From Candidatus Ideonella esbjergensis (GTDB lineage: Bacteria; Pseudomonadota; Gammaproteobacteria; Burkholderiales; Burkholderiaceae_C): DNA of 64,000 nucleotides. The stretch covers positions 248,001-312,000 of the forward strand of contig JADJLP010000001.1 of NCBI GenBank assembly GCA_016710065.1, written 5' to 3'. The position numbers were made by a program, and so were the translations under genes. Each line of letters opens with the position of its first letter. The first letter of the stretch is position 1. Below are positions 1 through 8,888 of this stretch, in pieces. The notes under the pieces are model-generated. The model saw nothing but the letters and a program-made list of their open reading frames with translations, made no database searches and was not told where the DNA came from.

Positions 1-878
1 AGGAAACGGTCTTGGTGGCGGCGGCGCACGTCGGCGTCCAGGCCCGCGTGGTAGGGCAGGGCGGTGAGGCCTTCGGCGTTCAACCAATCGGCCGTGTCGT
101 CCACCTTCTTGCGGCTCTGGCAATAGACGATGCCGGCGTCGCCCTCGTGCTCATCGCGCAGAAAACGCAGCAGCTGGGTGCGGGCGTTGTCCTTCTCGAC
201 GATGCTGTAGCGGATGTTGGGCCGGTCAAAACTGCTGATGAAGGGCTGCGCGTCCTGCAGCGAGAGCCGGTGCACGATGTCGGCACGGGTGTGCTCGTCG
301 GCCGTTGCGGTGAGGGCGATGCGCGGAACGCCGACAAAGCGCTCGGCCAGCATGTCGAGCTGCAGATACTCCTCGCGGAAGTCGTGGCCCCATTGGCTCA
401 CGCAATGCGCCTCGTCAATGGCGAACAGGCCCAGCTTGCCGCGCTCGTGCAGCGATTCAAGCATGGCCAGAAAGCGCGGGTGGGTGATGCGCTCGGGCGC
501 GGCGTAGAGCAACACCAGCCGGCCCGAGAGCAGTTCGCGCTCCACATGCTGCACGCCGGCCAGGTCGAGTGACGAGTTCAGGAAGGCCGCGTGAACACCG
601 GCTTCTTCCAGTGCGCCCACTTGGTCGTGCATCAGCGCGATCAGCGGGCTCACCACCACGGTCACGCCAAGACCGGCGCGATGGCGGGCAATGGCCGGCA
701 CTTGGTAGCACAGGCTTTTTCCCCCACCGGTGGGCATCAGCACCAGGGCGTCGCCACCGGCCACGACATGATCCACGATGGCCGCCTGCTGGCCACGGTA
801 GGCGCTGTAGCCAAACACCTCCATCAGGATGGAGGCGGTGTCGGTGGCGCTGGGGTGGCGGTGGTCGGTCTCGGGCAT
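1..878 (-). CDS. recQ: ATP-dependent DNA helicase RecQ (3' part cut by window edge)
   Basis: The reverse strand is open from an ATG at 878 to the left edge, giving about 292 N-terminal residues of a protein usually near 600 residues. Walker A reads MPTGGGKSLCYQ, followed by SPLIALM, the DEAH box in FAIDEAHCVSQWG, TATA, and the start of the second RecA lobe (SFDRPNIRYS, GIVYCQSRKKVD). This order is diagnostic of RecQ superfamily 2 helicases, which unwind DNA 3' to 5' in recombination and repair. The zinc-binding RQC and HRDC domains would lie beyond the edge. No neighbour shares its strand closely; the lipoprotein gene upstream starts at 1415. Confidence 0.95.
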   Translation of the reverse strand, partial: MPETDHRHPSATDTASILMEVFGYSAYRGQQAAIVDHVVAGGDALVLMPTGGGKSLCYQVPAIARHRAGLGVTVVVSPLIALMHDQVGALEEAGVHAAFLNSSLDLAGVQHVERELLSGRLVLLYAAPERITHPRFLAMLESLHERGKLGLFAIDEAHCVSQWGHDFREEYLQLDMLAERFVGVPRIALTATADEHTRADIVHRLSLQDAQPFISSFDRPNIRYSIVEKDNARTQLLRFLRDEHEGDAGIVYCQSRKKVDDTADWLNAEGLTALPYHAGLDADVRRRHQDRF

Positions 879-923
879 CGGCCGCGATGGTACCCGGCGG
901 CCAGCCAGAACCCTTGCCCTGGG

Positions 924-1415
924 CTACATCGCCGACGGGCCGCCGCGCCCGCGCGGGTTCAGCTCGCAACGCTGGGTTTGCGCGTTGCAGCGCGTGCCGG
1001 GGTCGCTCACCAGCATGCAATCAGAGATGCGCCCCGACTTTTCCACGGCCTGGCGTTCGGCCTGCTGGTGCCGCTGCGCCAGGGCCAGCAAGCGGCTTTC
1101 CTGGCTCACGGCCGTGGACCAGGCCAAGTGGCCGGCCGGCCCGCCACAGGCCTTGTGGCCCAAGGGCAGGCTGCGGCACTGGCTGTCCTGTTCGCAACGC
1201 GCGCTGCCGATCTCGGCGGTGATCTGCTGCATCAGCGCCTCCGGCGGACTGGCTGCAGCCGCCACTGTGGCCTGTTTGGGGCTGGGCTGCAGGACAGTTT
1301 CCTTCGGCGGCGTGGCCAGGCAGGCGCCCAGCATCAGGCTGCCCAGCAGCCCGAGGGTCGCCCGCAGGCGTCGGGTGTGGATCGTGCTCGGAAAACGGTG
1401 GCTCGGCGTGGGCAT
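924..1415 (-). CDS. small Cys-rich lipoprotein of unknown function
   Basis: A 163-residue product. The ATG at 1415 is chosen because GGAG lies 6-9 bases upstream and the protein then opens with a typical lipoprotein signal: basic start, hydrophobic LGLLGSLM, lipobox LGAC. The reading frame extends further upstream to 1589 but that part has no signal logic and overlaps the ssb promoter side. The mature part has six cysteines (SARCEQDSQCRSLPLGHKAC, then ISDCM, TRCNAQTQRCEL), suggesting disulfides in the periplasm. I do not recognise the family. It is divergent from ssb. Confidence 0.7.
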   Translation of the reverse strand: MPTPSHRFPSTIHTRRLRATLGLLGSLMLGACLATPPKETVLQPSPKQATVAAAASPPEALMQQITAEIGSARCEQDSQCRSLPLGHKACGGPAGHLAWSTAVSQESRLLALAQRHQQAERQAVEKSGRISDCMLVSDPGTRCNAQTQRCELNPRGRGGPSAM

Positions 1416-1554
1416 GCGGGCTCCTGAGGGCGGGCGACAAGCACCCTGGCCATCACTGTACGCCCGGGGTGCGTGGGCCGCGCTGCATGCGGCACAATCA
1501 ATGTCCGCGCGCGGCAGGCCTTGCCCGCGAACAGCATCTGAAGCAGGAGCGACC

Positions 1555-2037
1555 ATGGCCTCGGTCAACAAAGTCATACTCATCGGCAACCTCGGCCGCG
1601 ATCCCGAGGTGCGCTACGCCCCCAGCGGCGCCGCGATCTGCAACGTGGCCATTGCCACCAGCCGCAACTGGAAGGACAAGACTTCCGGTGAGCGCCAGGA
1701 AGAGACCGAATGGCATCGCGTGGTGTTCTATGACCGCCTGGCCGAGATCGCCGGCGAGTACCTGAAGAAGGGCAAGTCGGTCTACATCGAGGGTCGCCTG
1801 AAGACCCGCAAGTGGACCGACAAGGAAGGCGTGGAGAAGTACACCACCGAGATCATTGCCCAGGAGATGACCATGCTGGGTGGCCGCGATGGCGGCGGCG
1901 GCGATGAAGAAGGTGGCGGCTACACCCGCGAGCCGGCAGCCCGCCCGGCGCCCGCCCCGCGTCCCGCGCCGGCCCCGCGCCCGGCCCCGAAGTCGTCCAC
2001 CGGTTTCGACGACATGGATGACGACATCCCGTTCTAG
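1555..2037 (+). CDS. ssb: single-stranded DNA-binding protein
   Basis: A 160-residue SSB. The N-terminal OB fold starts MASVNKVILIGNLGRDPE and runs to about residue 108 (IIAQEMTMLGG). A Gly-rich and Ala/Pro/Arg repeat linker follows, then the acidic tip DDDIPF that recruits replication and repair partners. AGGAG lies just upstream of the ATG at 1555. The open frame extends back to 829 but only the part from 1555 matches SSB. It acts as a tetramer on single-stranded DNA. A strong hairpin terminator follows. Confidence 0.98.
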   Translation: MASVNKVILIGNLGRDPEVRYAPSGAAICNVAIATSRNWKDKTSGERQEETEWHRVVFYDRLAEIAGEYLKKGKSVYIEGRLKTRKWTDKEGVEKYTTEIIAQEMTMLGGRDGGGGDEEGGGYTREPAARPAPAPRPAPAPRPAPKSSTGFDDMDDDIPF

Positions 2038-2066
2038 AAACGGCCATCCCGCACTGAAACAAAAGT

Positions 2067-2095
2067 ACGCCCCGCACTGTGCGGGGCGTTTGTGT
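2067..2095 (+). terminator. rho-independent terminator of ssb
   Basis: A perfect 10-bp stem, ACGCCCCGCA at 2067-2076 and its complement at 2080-2089, with loop CTG, is followed by a T-rich tail (TTTGTGTTT). It starts about 30 bases after the ssb stop. Confidence 0.9.
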
Positions 2096-2149
2096 TTATG
2101 GTGTACGACGCTCATCCACCTTGGCGAGGCCACAGGCCCTGAAACCGCC

Positions 2150-3199
2150 TCAGAAGCTGTAGCCCACTTCCAGCTTGACGTCTTGCAGCGGCTCGATCAA
2201 CAGGATCAATGGCTTGAGCGGCATGTAGCGCAGCGCCACCTTGGTGGCGTAGGCGAAGAAGCGCTGCAGGTCCGCGCTGTAGGCGGGCTTGCCGTCGCGG
2301 TGCTTGAGGCGGCAGAAGATGCCCAGGATCTTCAGGTGGCGCTGCAGGCCCATCCATTCGGTCTGGCGCCAGAACTCGCCGAAGTCTTGATCCACCGGCA
2401 GCCCGGCTTTGCGCGCAGCGTCCCAGTAGCGCACGGCCCAGTCGAGCTCGCGCTCTTCATCCCATGAGATGAAGGCGTCGCGCAGCATCGAGGCCACGTC
2501 GTAGCTGATGGGGCCGCGCACGGCGTCCTGGAAATCGAGGATGCCGGGGTTGGGGTCGGACACCATCAGGTTGCGCGGCATCCAGTCGCGGTGCACGGCC
2601 ACGGTGGGTTGTTCCAGCGCACTCTTCACCAGCAGGTCGCTGACGCGCTCCCAATGGCCTTGCTGCGCGGCAGTCCAGGTGACACCGTATTCGCGCTGCA
2701 CACACCATTCGGGGAACAGCGAGAGATCGCGTCGCAGCAGGGCTTCGTCATAGGGCGGCAGGCTGCTGGCGTCCACCCGCAATTGCCACTGCACCAGGGC
2801 CTGGATGGCGTCGCGCATCAGGCGGTCGGCCTGCACGGTGTCGCCTTGCTGCAGCACCTGCAGGTACAGGGTGTCGCCCAGGTCGTCCAACAGTACGAAA
2901 CCTTGGTCGGTATCGGCGGCCAGCACCTTGGGCGCGTGCAGGCCGGCCTGGGCAATCAGACCGGCCACATGGATGAAGGGCCGCACGTCCTCCAGAGGAG
3001 GCGGTGCGTCCATGACGATGCGGGTGGTGCCGGCGGTGTCGCGGATGCGGAAGTAGCGCCGGAAGCTGGCGTCGGCCGACGCCGGGGCCAAGGTGACGGG
3101 ATCGAGCCGCTGCGATTGCGTGAGCGGCGCCAACCAGGCGTTGAAAGCGGCCTCGCGGCCCGCGTCGGGCCAGGCGATGGTGTGGGAAGTGTTGGTCAT
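2150..3199 (-). CDS. amgK: N-acetylmuramate/N-acetylglucosamine kinase AmgK-like phosphotransferase
   Basis: A 349-residue protein of the aminoglycoside phosphotransferase fold. The nucleotide-binding lobe includes DASFRRYFRI and RIVMDAPPP. The catalytic loop is VHRDWMPRNLMV and the metal-binding segment is GILDFQDAVRGP. AmgK phosphorylates amino sugars from the cell wall at C1 for peptidoglycan recycling. The call is supported by position: in pseudomonads amgK lies divergent from lptD-surA. The usual partner murU does not follow it here; only about 110 bases separate its stop from the ssb terminator. The ATG at 3199 gives the family N-terminus; in-frame codons upstream would run into the lptD leader. 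Confidence 0.85.
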   Translation of the reverse strand: MTNTSHTIAWPDAGREAAFNAWLAPLTQSQRLDPVTLAPASADASFRRYFRIRDTAGTTRIVMDAPPPLEDVRPFIHVAGLIAQAGLHAPKVLAADTDQGFVLLDDLGDTLYLQVLQQGDTVQADRLMRDAIQALVQWQLRVDASSLPPYDEALLRRDLSLFPEWCVQREYGVTWTAAQQGHWERVSDLLVKSALEQPTVAVHRDWMPRNLMVSDPNPGILDFQDAVRGPISYDVASMLRDAFISWDEERELDWAVRYWDAARKAGLPVDQDFGEFWRQTEWMGLQRHLKILGIFCRLKHRDGKPAYSADLQRFFAYATKVALRYMPLKPLILLIEPLQDVKLEVGYSF

Positions 3200-3280
3200 G
3201 CGCGGCGAGGCCCTCGTGGATAATCCCATTTTACTGACGCCCCCCGCGTGCGCCCATGCAGGCCGCGCTGCCTGCCCTGC

Positions 3281-5629
3281 GTGTCGCCCCTGAACGAACA
3301 CCCCATCCTGGCCCTGTGCCGAACGCTGAATCCGCCTGCGCGCAGACAGCCTCTGGCGTGGGTGTTGGCCGTGCTACTGTCCCCCGCGTTAGGCTGGTCG
3401 GCTGAGAGCACTGCTGCACGCAAGGGTGATGAGCCCATCGTGTTGCAGGCCGAGCGCGTGCAAAGCGTGATCGACCAGAAGTCCTGGGCCGAGGGGCTTG
3501 TTGAGCTGCGTCAGGCGGGGTTGCTGCTCACGGCCGACGCACTGGAAATCCAGCATCGCAGCCAGTTGGTGACGGCGCGTGGCAATGTGCATCTCGAGCA
3601 GGACGGCAACCGCTTCGACGGTACCGAGGCGCAGGTTCAACTCGACACACGCCAGGGCCAGGTGCTGATGCCGCAGTACTTTGTTGCCCGCACGGGCGCG
3701 GGCGGACGTGCGAGTCGCATCGATTTCTCGGGCGATGACCGCCTGATCGCAGTGCGCACCAGCTATTCCAGTTGCCGCGCCGACGACGGCCAGGAACCCG
3801 ACTGGGTGCTGAGCGCCAGGAAGCTCGATCTGGACTTTGAGCACAACGACGGCGTGGCCACGGGTGCCGTGCTGCGCTTTCTGGGCGTGCCCATCCTGGC
3901 GGCGCCGGTGATCAGCTTCCCGGCGACCAGCGCGCCGCGCTCGGGCTGGCTGCCACCCACCATCGACACCTTTGACAACCGCAGCGGTTGGGGCCTGGCC
4001 GTGCCCTATTACTGGCGTCTGGCACCCAACTACGATCTCACGCTCACCCCCACACTGGCGACGCGGCGCGGCCTGGGCGGCACGGCCGAGTTCCGTTACC
4101 TGCAGCCCGAGGACGAAGGCCGCATCCAGGCCCATGCCCTGCCGCATGACCAGACACTGGGCCGCTCGCGCTCGTCGCTGCAGGTGGAGCACGAGGGCAA
4201 GACCCAAGCGGGCCTGCACTACAAGGCAGCCTGGCAATCGGCGTCCGACAACGACTACTGGAAGGACTTTTCCGGCCTGCTGCCCAGCCTCACCCCACGA
4301 TTGCTGGCGCGCGACTTGAGCGCGCGGCAGGCCGTGCAAGTGGCGGGCGTGCAGGGCGAAGCCTATGCCCGCGCGCAGGGCTGGCAGGTGCTGCAGAACA
4401 TCACCGACCCCGTGCTCTCGCCCTACCAGCGCTTGCCGCAGTTGGGCACGCGCTGGCGCGGCGAAGTGCCCGGCCAGTTGCAATGGGGCCTGCAAGCCGA
4501 ATACAACCGCTTCACCCTGCAGGGCCAGGACCAGGCTGCGGGCGATACCCGTGGCGACGGCCACCGCTTGCACGCCCTGGCCTCACTGCAGCAGACCAAC
4601 GACCACGGCTGGGCCTGGCTCAACCCCAAGCTAGCGCTGAACACGGCGGCCTACGACACCGACACGCCCATGCGCGATGGTGCGCGTCGCGCCACGCGGT
4701 CTATCCCCACCCTGAGCGTGGACAGCGGCTTGCGCCTGGAGCGTGGCAGCAGCCTGCTGGGCAAGTCCGCGCGACAAACCCTGGAGCCCCGGCTGCACTA
4801 TGCGAACACGCCCTGGCGCAACCAGACCCACCTGCCCAATTACGACGCCGCGGCGCTGGACTTCAACGAGATTTCCATCTACGGCGACAACGCGTTCTCG
4901 GGTGCGGATTTCGTCACCGATGCCCACCAGGTGACGCTGGGGGCCACCAGCCGCTGGTTCGACCAGCAGCGTGGCGCCGAGCTGCTGCGCATCGGCATGG
5001 CCCAGCGCCTGCTGCTGCGCGACCAGCGCATCACCGCCGACAGCCTCACCGCCGACGGCCTGACGGCACCCCCGGCTGCACCGCTCAGCCGCTTTTCCGA
5101 CATCCTGCTGTTCGGCTCCACCTCGCTGGTGCCCCAGTGGCGCCTGGACGGCACGGTGCAGTTCAACACCGACACCTCGCGCACCGTGCGCTCCATCCTG
5201 TCGGCGCGCTGGCAGCCCGGGCCGTTCCAGACCCTCTCCACCACCTACCGGTTTGCGCGCGGTCTGAACGAACAGTTTGAACTCGGCTGGCAGTGGCCAA
5301 TCTACCGCGGCAAGGGCAGCGCCTCATCCGGCGCCTGCAAGGGCAGCCTGTACGGCGTGGGTCGGGTCAACTACAGCATGAAAGACAGCCGCATCACCGA
5401 CGCCATTGCCGGCCTGGAGTACGACGCCGGGTGCTGGATTGGCCGCCTGGTGTTTGAGCGCACATCCACCAGCCGGGCCGAGGCGCGCCAGCACGTCTAC
5501 CTGCAACTCGAACTGGTGGGCCTGTCCAAGCTGGGCCCCAGTCCCCTCAAGATCCTGAAGGACAATATCCCCGGCTACCAGCTGCTGCACGACGACAGTG
5601 TTGCGCCACCGACCTCTACCGCACCATGA
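3281..5629 (+). CDS. lptD: LPS-assembly protein LptD
   Basis: About 782 residues. A signal peptide (LAWVLAVLLSPALGWSAES) precedes an OstA/LptA-like beta-jellyroll domain (IVLQAERVQSVIDQKSWAEG to about residue 150). The C-terminal two thirds show alternating barrel strands. LptD forms the outer-membrane channel that, with LptE, inserts lipopolysaccharide. The GTG at 3281 is preferred because it gives a shorter signal n-region; a GTG at 3248 is also in frame and neither has a clear ribosome site. The stop overlaps the surA start (ATGA), so the two are translationally coupled. Confidence 0.93.
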   Translation: MSPLNEHPILALCRTLNPPARRQPLAWVLAVLLSPALGWSAESTAARKGDEPIVLQAERVQSVIDQKSWAEGLVELRQAGLLLTADALEIQHRSQLVTARGNVHLEQDGNRFDGTEAQVQLDTRQGQVLMPQYFVARTGAGGRASRIDFSGDDRLIAVRTSYSSCRADDGQEPDWVLSARKLDLDFEHNDGVATGAVLRFLGVPILAAPVISFPATSAPRSGWLPPTIDTFDNRSGWGLAVPYYWRLAPNYDLTLTPTLATRRGLGGTAEFRYLQPEDEGRIQAHALPHDQTLGRSRSSLQVEHEGKTQAGLHYKAAWQSASDNDYWKDFSGLLPSLTPRLLARDLSARQAVQVAGVQGEAYARAQGWQVLQNITDPVLSPYQRLPQLGTRWRGEVPGQLQWGLQAEYNRFTLQGQDQAAGDTRGDGHRLHALASLQQTNDHGWAWLNPKLALNTAAYDTDTPMRDGARRATRSIPTLSVDSGLRLERGSSLLGKSARQTLEPRLHYANTPWRNQTHLPNYDAAALDFNEISIYGDNAFSGADFVTDAHQVTLGATSRWFDQQRGAELLRIGMAQRLLLRDQRITADSLTADGLTAPPAAPLSRFSDILLFGSTSLVPQWRLDGTVQFNTDTSRTVRSILSARWQPGPFQTLSTTYRFARGLNEQFELGWQWPIYRGKGSASSGACKGSLYGVGRVNYSMKDSRITDAIAGLEYDAGCWIGRLVFERTSTSRAEARQHVYLQLELVGLSKLGPSPLKILKDNIPGYQLLHDDSVAPPTSTAP

Positions 5630-6954
5630 TCCACACCTCACGACCTTTGCGCGTTCTTGCCCTGGTGGCGCTGCTGCCCCTGTGGGCCGGGCTGGCCCAC
5701 GCTCAGGGCGCAGGCAGCAAGGCCACACCTCGCTCGGCCGACTACATCGTCGCCGTGGTCAACAACGAACTGGTCACGCAGTTCGAGGTGGACCAGCGCG
5801 TGGCACGTGCGCGCGACGACGCAGCCCGCAACGGCACCACCTTGCCGCCGCTGGCCGAGCTGCGCAAGCTGGCACTCGAATCGTTGTTGAACGAGCGGGT
5901 GATCATCACTTACGCCCGCGACACCGGCATCAAAGTGGACGACCAGGAGCTGGAGCGTGCGGTGGCCAACATCGCGTCCATGAACAAGCTCAGCGTCGGG
6001 CAACTGCGCCAGCGCCTGCGCGATGAAGGCATGGACTACGGGCGCTTCCGCACCAACCTGAAAGACCAGATCCTTGCCGAGCGTGTGCGCGAGCGCGAGG
6101 TGCAGCAGCGCATCCGCATCACCGACTCAGAGGTCGAAGATCACCTGGAAAGCCTGCGCGCCAAGGCCGCCGCCGTGCCCACACTCAACATCGCCCAGAT
6201 CCTGATCACCGTGCCAGATGACGCCACGCCAGCCGTCGAAGGCCAGCGCCGCGACAAAGCACTGGCCGCGCTGGCGCGGGTCAAGGGTGGTGAGGCCTTC
6301 GACCAGGTTTCGCGCGAAGTCTCCGAAGACGACAACCGCGCCCGTGGTGGCGAGATTGGCGCCAAACCGGCCGACCGTCTGCCCGATTTGTTCGTCGAGG
6401 CGGTAAAGGCCCTGGCGGTGGGTGGCGTGACGCCTGAGCCGGTGCGCAGTGGCGCGGGCTTCCACATCCTCAAGCTCATTTCGCGCACCGAAGCGGGTGA
6501 AATCACCACCACCCAGACACGTGCACGGCACATCCTGCTGCGGCCGTCGGCCCAGTTGTCCACCCAAGCGGCTGCGCGCCGCCTGGCCGAGTTCCGCACC
6601 CAGATACTGGCTGGCAAGAGCAGCTTCGAGGCCCTGGCCAAGGAGCATTCGGAAGACGGCAGCGCGCCCTCGGGCGGCGACCTGGGCTGGGCTTCGGCCG
6701 GTGCCTTTGTCCCCGAGTTCGAAGAGGCCATGGGCAAGTTGCAGCCGGGTGGCATTTCGCCCCCCATCGAATCGCGCTTTGGTGTGCACCTGATCCAGGT
6801 GGTGGAGCGCCGCTCAGTGGCTGCCGACCCGCGCCAGTTGCGCGAGCAGGCCCGCACGGCGTTGCGTGAGCAGAAATACGAACCCGCCTACAAGGAGTGG
6901 GCTGAAGAGTTGCGGTCACGCGCCTACATCGAGATGCGCGAGCCGCCGCAGTGA
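5626..6954 (+). CDS. surA: periplasmic chaperone / peptidyl-prolyl isomerase SurA
   Basis: 442 residues. A signal peptide ends near LAHAQ (residue 26). A SurA N-terminal helical chaperone domain (AVVNNELVTQFEVDQRV) follows. Two parvulin domains come next, about residues 183-285 (LNIAQILITVP, GAGFHILKLI) and 297-400 (RARHILLRP, FGVHLIQVVERR). SurA escorts outer-membrane proteins, including LptD, to the BAM complex. The ATG overlaps the lptD stop by four bases. rsmA follows after 10 bases; pdxA, often found between surA and rsmA, is not here. Confidence 0.97.
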   Translation: MIHTSRPLRVLALVALLPLWAGLAHAQGAGSKATPRSADYIVAVVNNELVTQFEVDQRVARARDDAARNGTTLPPLAELRKLALESLLNERVIITYARDTGIKVDDQELERAVANIASMNKLSVGQLRQRLRDEGMDYGRFRTNLKDQILAERVREREVQQRIRITDSEVEDHLESLRAKAAAVPTLNIAQILITVPDDATPAVEGQRRDKALAALARVKGGEAFDQVSREVSEDDNRARGGEIGAKPADRLPDLFVEAVKALAVGGVTPEPVRSGAGFHILKLISRTEAGEITTTQTRARHILLRPSAQLSTQAAARRLAEFRTQILAGKSSFEALAKEHSEDGSAPSGGDLGWASAGAFVPEFEEAMGKLQPGGISPPIESRFGVHLIQVVERRSVAADPRQLREQARTALREQKYEPAYKEWAEELRSRAYIEMREPPQ

Positions 6955-6964
6955 TGGCGCGCGC

Positions 6965-7732
6965 ATGAAGCACCAGGCCCGCAAGCGATTCGGCCAGCAC
7001 TTCCTGACCGACGCCTACATCATCGACAGCATCGTCCGCGCGATCGATCCGCGCCCCGGCCAGGCCTTGGTCGAGATCGGCCCCGGCCTGGGGGCGCTGA
7101 CCCAGCCCGTGGTGGAACGCACCGGCAAGCTCACCGTGATCGAACTCGACCGCGACCTGGCGGCCCGTTTGCGCAAGCGGGCCGAGCTGAACGTGGTCGA
7201 GTCGGACGTGCTGAAGGTGGATTTCCCGGCGCTCTCAGACAGCCTGGGTGGCGCCAAGCTGCGCGTGGTGGGCAACCTGCCCTACAACATCTCCACGCCC
7301 ATCCTGTTTCACTTGCTGGGCAGCGCCCACCGGGTGGAAGACCAGCACTTCATGCTGCAAAAGGAGGTGGTAGACCGCATGGCCGCCGGGCCGGGCAGCA
7401 AGGTCTACGGCCGCTTGAGCGTGATGCTGCAATGGCGCTATGACATCGAGGCCCTGTTTGACGTGCCGCCGGCATCCTTCGACCCGCCGCCGCAGGTGGA
7501 TTCGGCCATCGTGCGCATGGTGCCGCTGCCCACGCCGGCGGCAGTGGATGTGGCGCGTTTCGAGGCCATGGTGCAGGCTGCCTTCTCGCAGCGCCGCAAG
7601 CTGCTGCGCCACGCGCTGGGCTCCTGGCTCTCGGCGCAAGGGTACGAGGGCAACTTCGATCTGCAGCGCCGGGCAGAGGAGGTGCCTGTGGCCGAGTTTG
7701 TGGCGTTGGTGCAGGCGTTGCCAGCGCGCTGA
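6965..7732 (+). CDS. rsmA: 16S rRNA dimethyladenosine transferase
   Basis: 255 residues starting MKHQARKRFGQHFL, the family's N-terminal signature. SAM-binding motif VEIGPGLGALT, acidic motif VIELDRDL, catalytic NLPYNIS and FDPPPQVDSAIV are all present. RsmA (KsgA) dimethylates two adjacent adenines in the 3'-terminal hairpin of 16S rRNA during 30S maturation. It is the last gene of the lptD-surA-rsmA unit and is followed by a hairpin terminator. Confidence 0.97.
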   Translation: MKHQARKRFGQHFLTDAYIIDSIVRAIDPRPGQALVEIGPGLGALTQPVVERTGKLTVIELDRDLAARLRKRAELNVVESDVLKVDFPALSDSLGGAKLRVVGNLPYNISTPILFHLLGSAHRVEDQHFMLQKEVVDRMAAGPGSKVYGRLSVMLQWRYDIEALFDVPPASFDPPPQVDSAIVRMVPLPTPAAVDVARFEAMVQAAFSQRRKLLRHALGSWLSAQGYEGNFDLQRRAEEVPVAEFVALVQALPAR

Positions 7733-7749
7733 AATCAGTTCGGCATAGA

Positions 7750-7776
7750 AAAAGGCCCGCTGAAGCGGGCCCTTTT
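7750..7776. terminator. hairpin terminator after rsmA
   Basis: GGCCCGC at 7754-7760 pairs with GCGGGCC at 7765-7771 around loop TGAA, with A-run before and CTTTT after, so it could work on both strands. It lies 21 bases after the rsmA stop. Confidence 0.85.
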
Positions 7777-7938
7777 CGTGGTGTGCAACCTGATTGGAAT
7801 CAGGCGGCGCTTTGCCACATGGCGGTGTCGAAGGCGCTGCTCATCATCGGCATGTTCATGCCGAAGTTGGGGTTCGTGCCGTTCTTGCTGGCAGCCTTCG
7901 CTGCCGGCTTGGTTTCTACTGCTGTGGGGGCCGTTTCC
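7777..7938. other. short intergenic stretch with no gene I can support
   Basis: This holds only short mutually overlapping frames. On the reverse strand a 65-codon frame ending at 7800 reads Ala/Lys-rich then FGMNMPMMSSAFDTAMWQ. It looks more protein-like than a random frame and may be the tail of a decayed gene, but its start region overlaps barstar and the hairpin at 7939, so I do not call it. Confidence 0.3.
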
Positions 7939-7979
7939 GTAGCCCGCTCCCATGACCCGATTTCTTGGGAGCGGGCTAC
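7939..7979. repeat. 14-bp perfect inverted repeat overlapping the barstar stop codon
   Basis: GTAGCCCGCTCCCA (7939-7952) and its exact complement (7966-7979) flank a 13-base loop. On the reverse strand the first arm contains the TAG stop of the barstar gene. No T-run follows in the barstar direction, while an A-rich stretch follows on the plus strand. It may end the RNase/barstar transcript or be a dispersed palindrome. Confidence 0.7.
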
Positions 7980-8371
7980 TGAAAAGAATAAAAACATCTG
8001 AATGGGACTTTTCGGTCGGCCCAGTAGTCGGCCGCATCTCGGAACACGTCGAGCAACTGCTCGCGTGACTCGCGGTCGAACTTGGGGTTGTCCGGAATCT
8101 GTTCCAGCACCACCACGAAGCCCGGCTGCGAGCCCGATTTGTGGACCAGATCGGTCATGCAGTCGTACAGCGCATCCAGGTTCTTGCCGAAGTGGGTTGG
8201 GAAGAGGAAGGCCGCCGCAATGCCTTCCAGCACGTCCTGCTTGGACTGCGTTTCGGTGAGGTTGGCGAATAAGAAGTGCTGGCCCGATTCCTGGGCCGCG
8301 CGCATCAGGTCGTCGACCCGAAAGGCGCGTATCGCCTGCACGATGTTGGGACGGACAGTCTGCAAGAGCAT
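7976..8371 (-). CDS. barstar-family RNase inhibitor
   Basis: 131 residues with the barstar signature HFGKNLDALYDCMTDL (barnase-binding helix with Asp) and QPGFVVVLEQIP. Barstar proteins are cytoplasmic and plug the active site of barnase-type RNases. The gene lies 55 bases downstream of an RNase gene of exactly that type on the same strand, so it is its cognate antitoxin or immunity protein. The start is the ATG at 8371, followed by MLLQTVRP. Confidence 0.9.
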   Translation of the reverse strand: MLLQTVRPNIVQAIRAFRVDDLMRAAQESGQHFLFANLTETQSKQDVLEGIAAAFLFPTHFGKNLDALYDCMTDLVHKSGSQPGFVVVLEQIPDNPKFDRESREQLLDVFRDAADYWADRKVPFRCFYSFQ

Positions 8372-8426
8372 GGTCGCGTTCCTCCTGTGGTCAAAATGGT
8401 TCTGGATTCGAACAGTTCACTGAAGA

Positions 8427-8888
8427 TCACTGCACGATGCGCCTGAAGCTCGCATAGTGGTCTTCGGTATAAAAACAGGCTTCTGGTTCCCTGGGCTGCC
8501 GGCCGCCACACACGATTCGCCGCGCGCCTCGGTCACGCGACCCGGGTGTGCGCACGGTGTACTCGCGGTAGTGGCCCCGGGGTTGGCGCGGCAAGACCCG
8601 CTCACGGTTGCCGAACACCACGCCATCCTTGCCATACGGAAAAGGCCCGCCGGCGCGGATGAGGCGTTCGGCTTGGCGCGCTTCTGCTGGCAACTCGGAC
8701 AATGAGACCATGCCGACTACGCTGGCCTGGTATCGGTTGTCGCGTGCCTGGACCTCCTCCACGGTGCCACCCAGGCTGGCTGCCACGATCACTGCGGCCA
8801 CTGCCCCGAAGGTGAGCCCCAACTTGCGCCAGGCTCTTCCCGCCAGCAGCTGACCGATCGTGACCACGGGTTTGCCCTGAAGACTCAA
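8427..8888 (-). CDS. secreted or membrane-anchored barnase-type guanyl-specific ribonuclease
   Basis: 153 residues. The N-terminal part has one hydrophobic segment (LTFGAVAAVIVAASLGG) that acts as signal or anchor. The C-terminal part is the microbial RNase N1/barnase fold. FGNRERVLP supplies the catalytic Glu, HYREYTV the Arg and YTEDHYASF the His, matching barnase E73, R87 and H102. These enzymes cut RNA after G. The barstar gene follows, so this is a paired RNase and inhibitor, either for extracellular RNA use or for contact/secreted competition. The exact start is uncertain because several in-frame starts precede the hydrophobic segment. Confidence 0.88.
   Translation of the reverse strand: MSLQGKPVVTIGQLLAGRAWRKLGLTFGAVAAVIVAASLGGTVEEVQARDNRYQASVVGMVSLSELPAEARQAERLIRAGGPFPYGKDGVVFGNRERVLPRQPRGHYREYTVRTPGSRDRGARRIVCGGRQPREPEACFYTEDHYASFRRIVQ

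Noticed and set aside
7783..8001. 72-codon plus-strand frame with a hydrophobic stretch
   Set aside because: It reads through the hairpin and the barstar 3' end; the hydrophobic stretch is the complement of an Ala/Lys-rich reverse frame.
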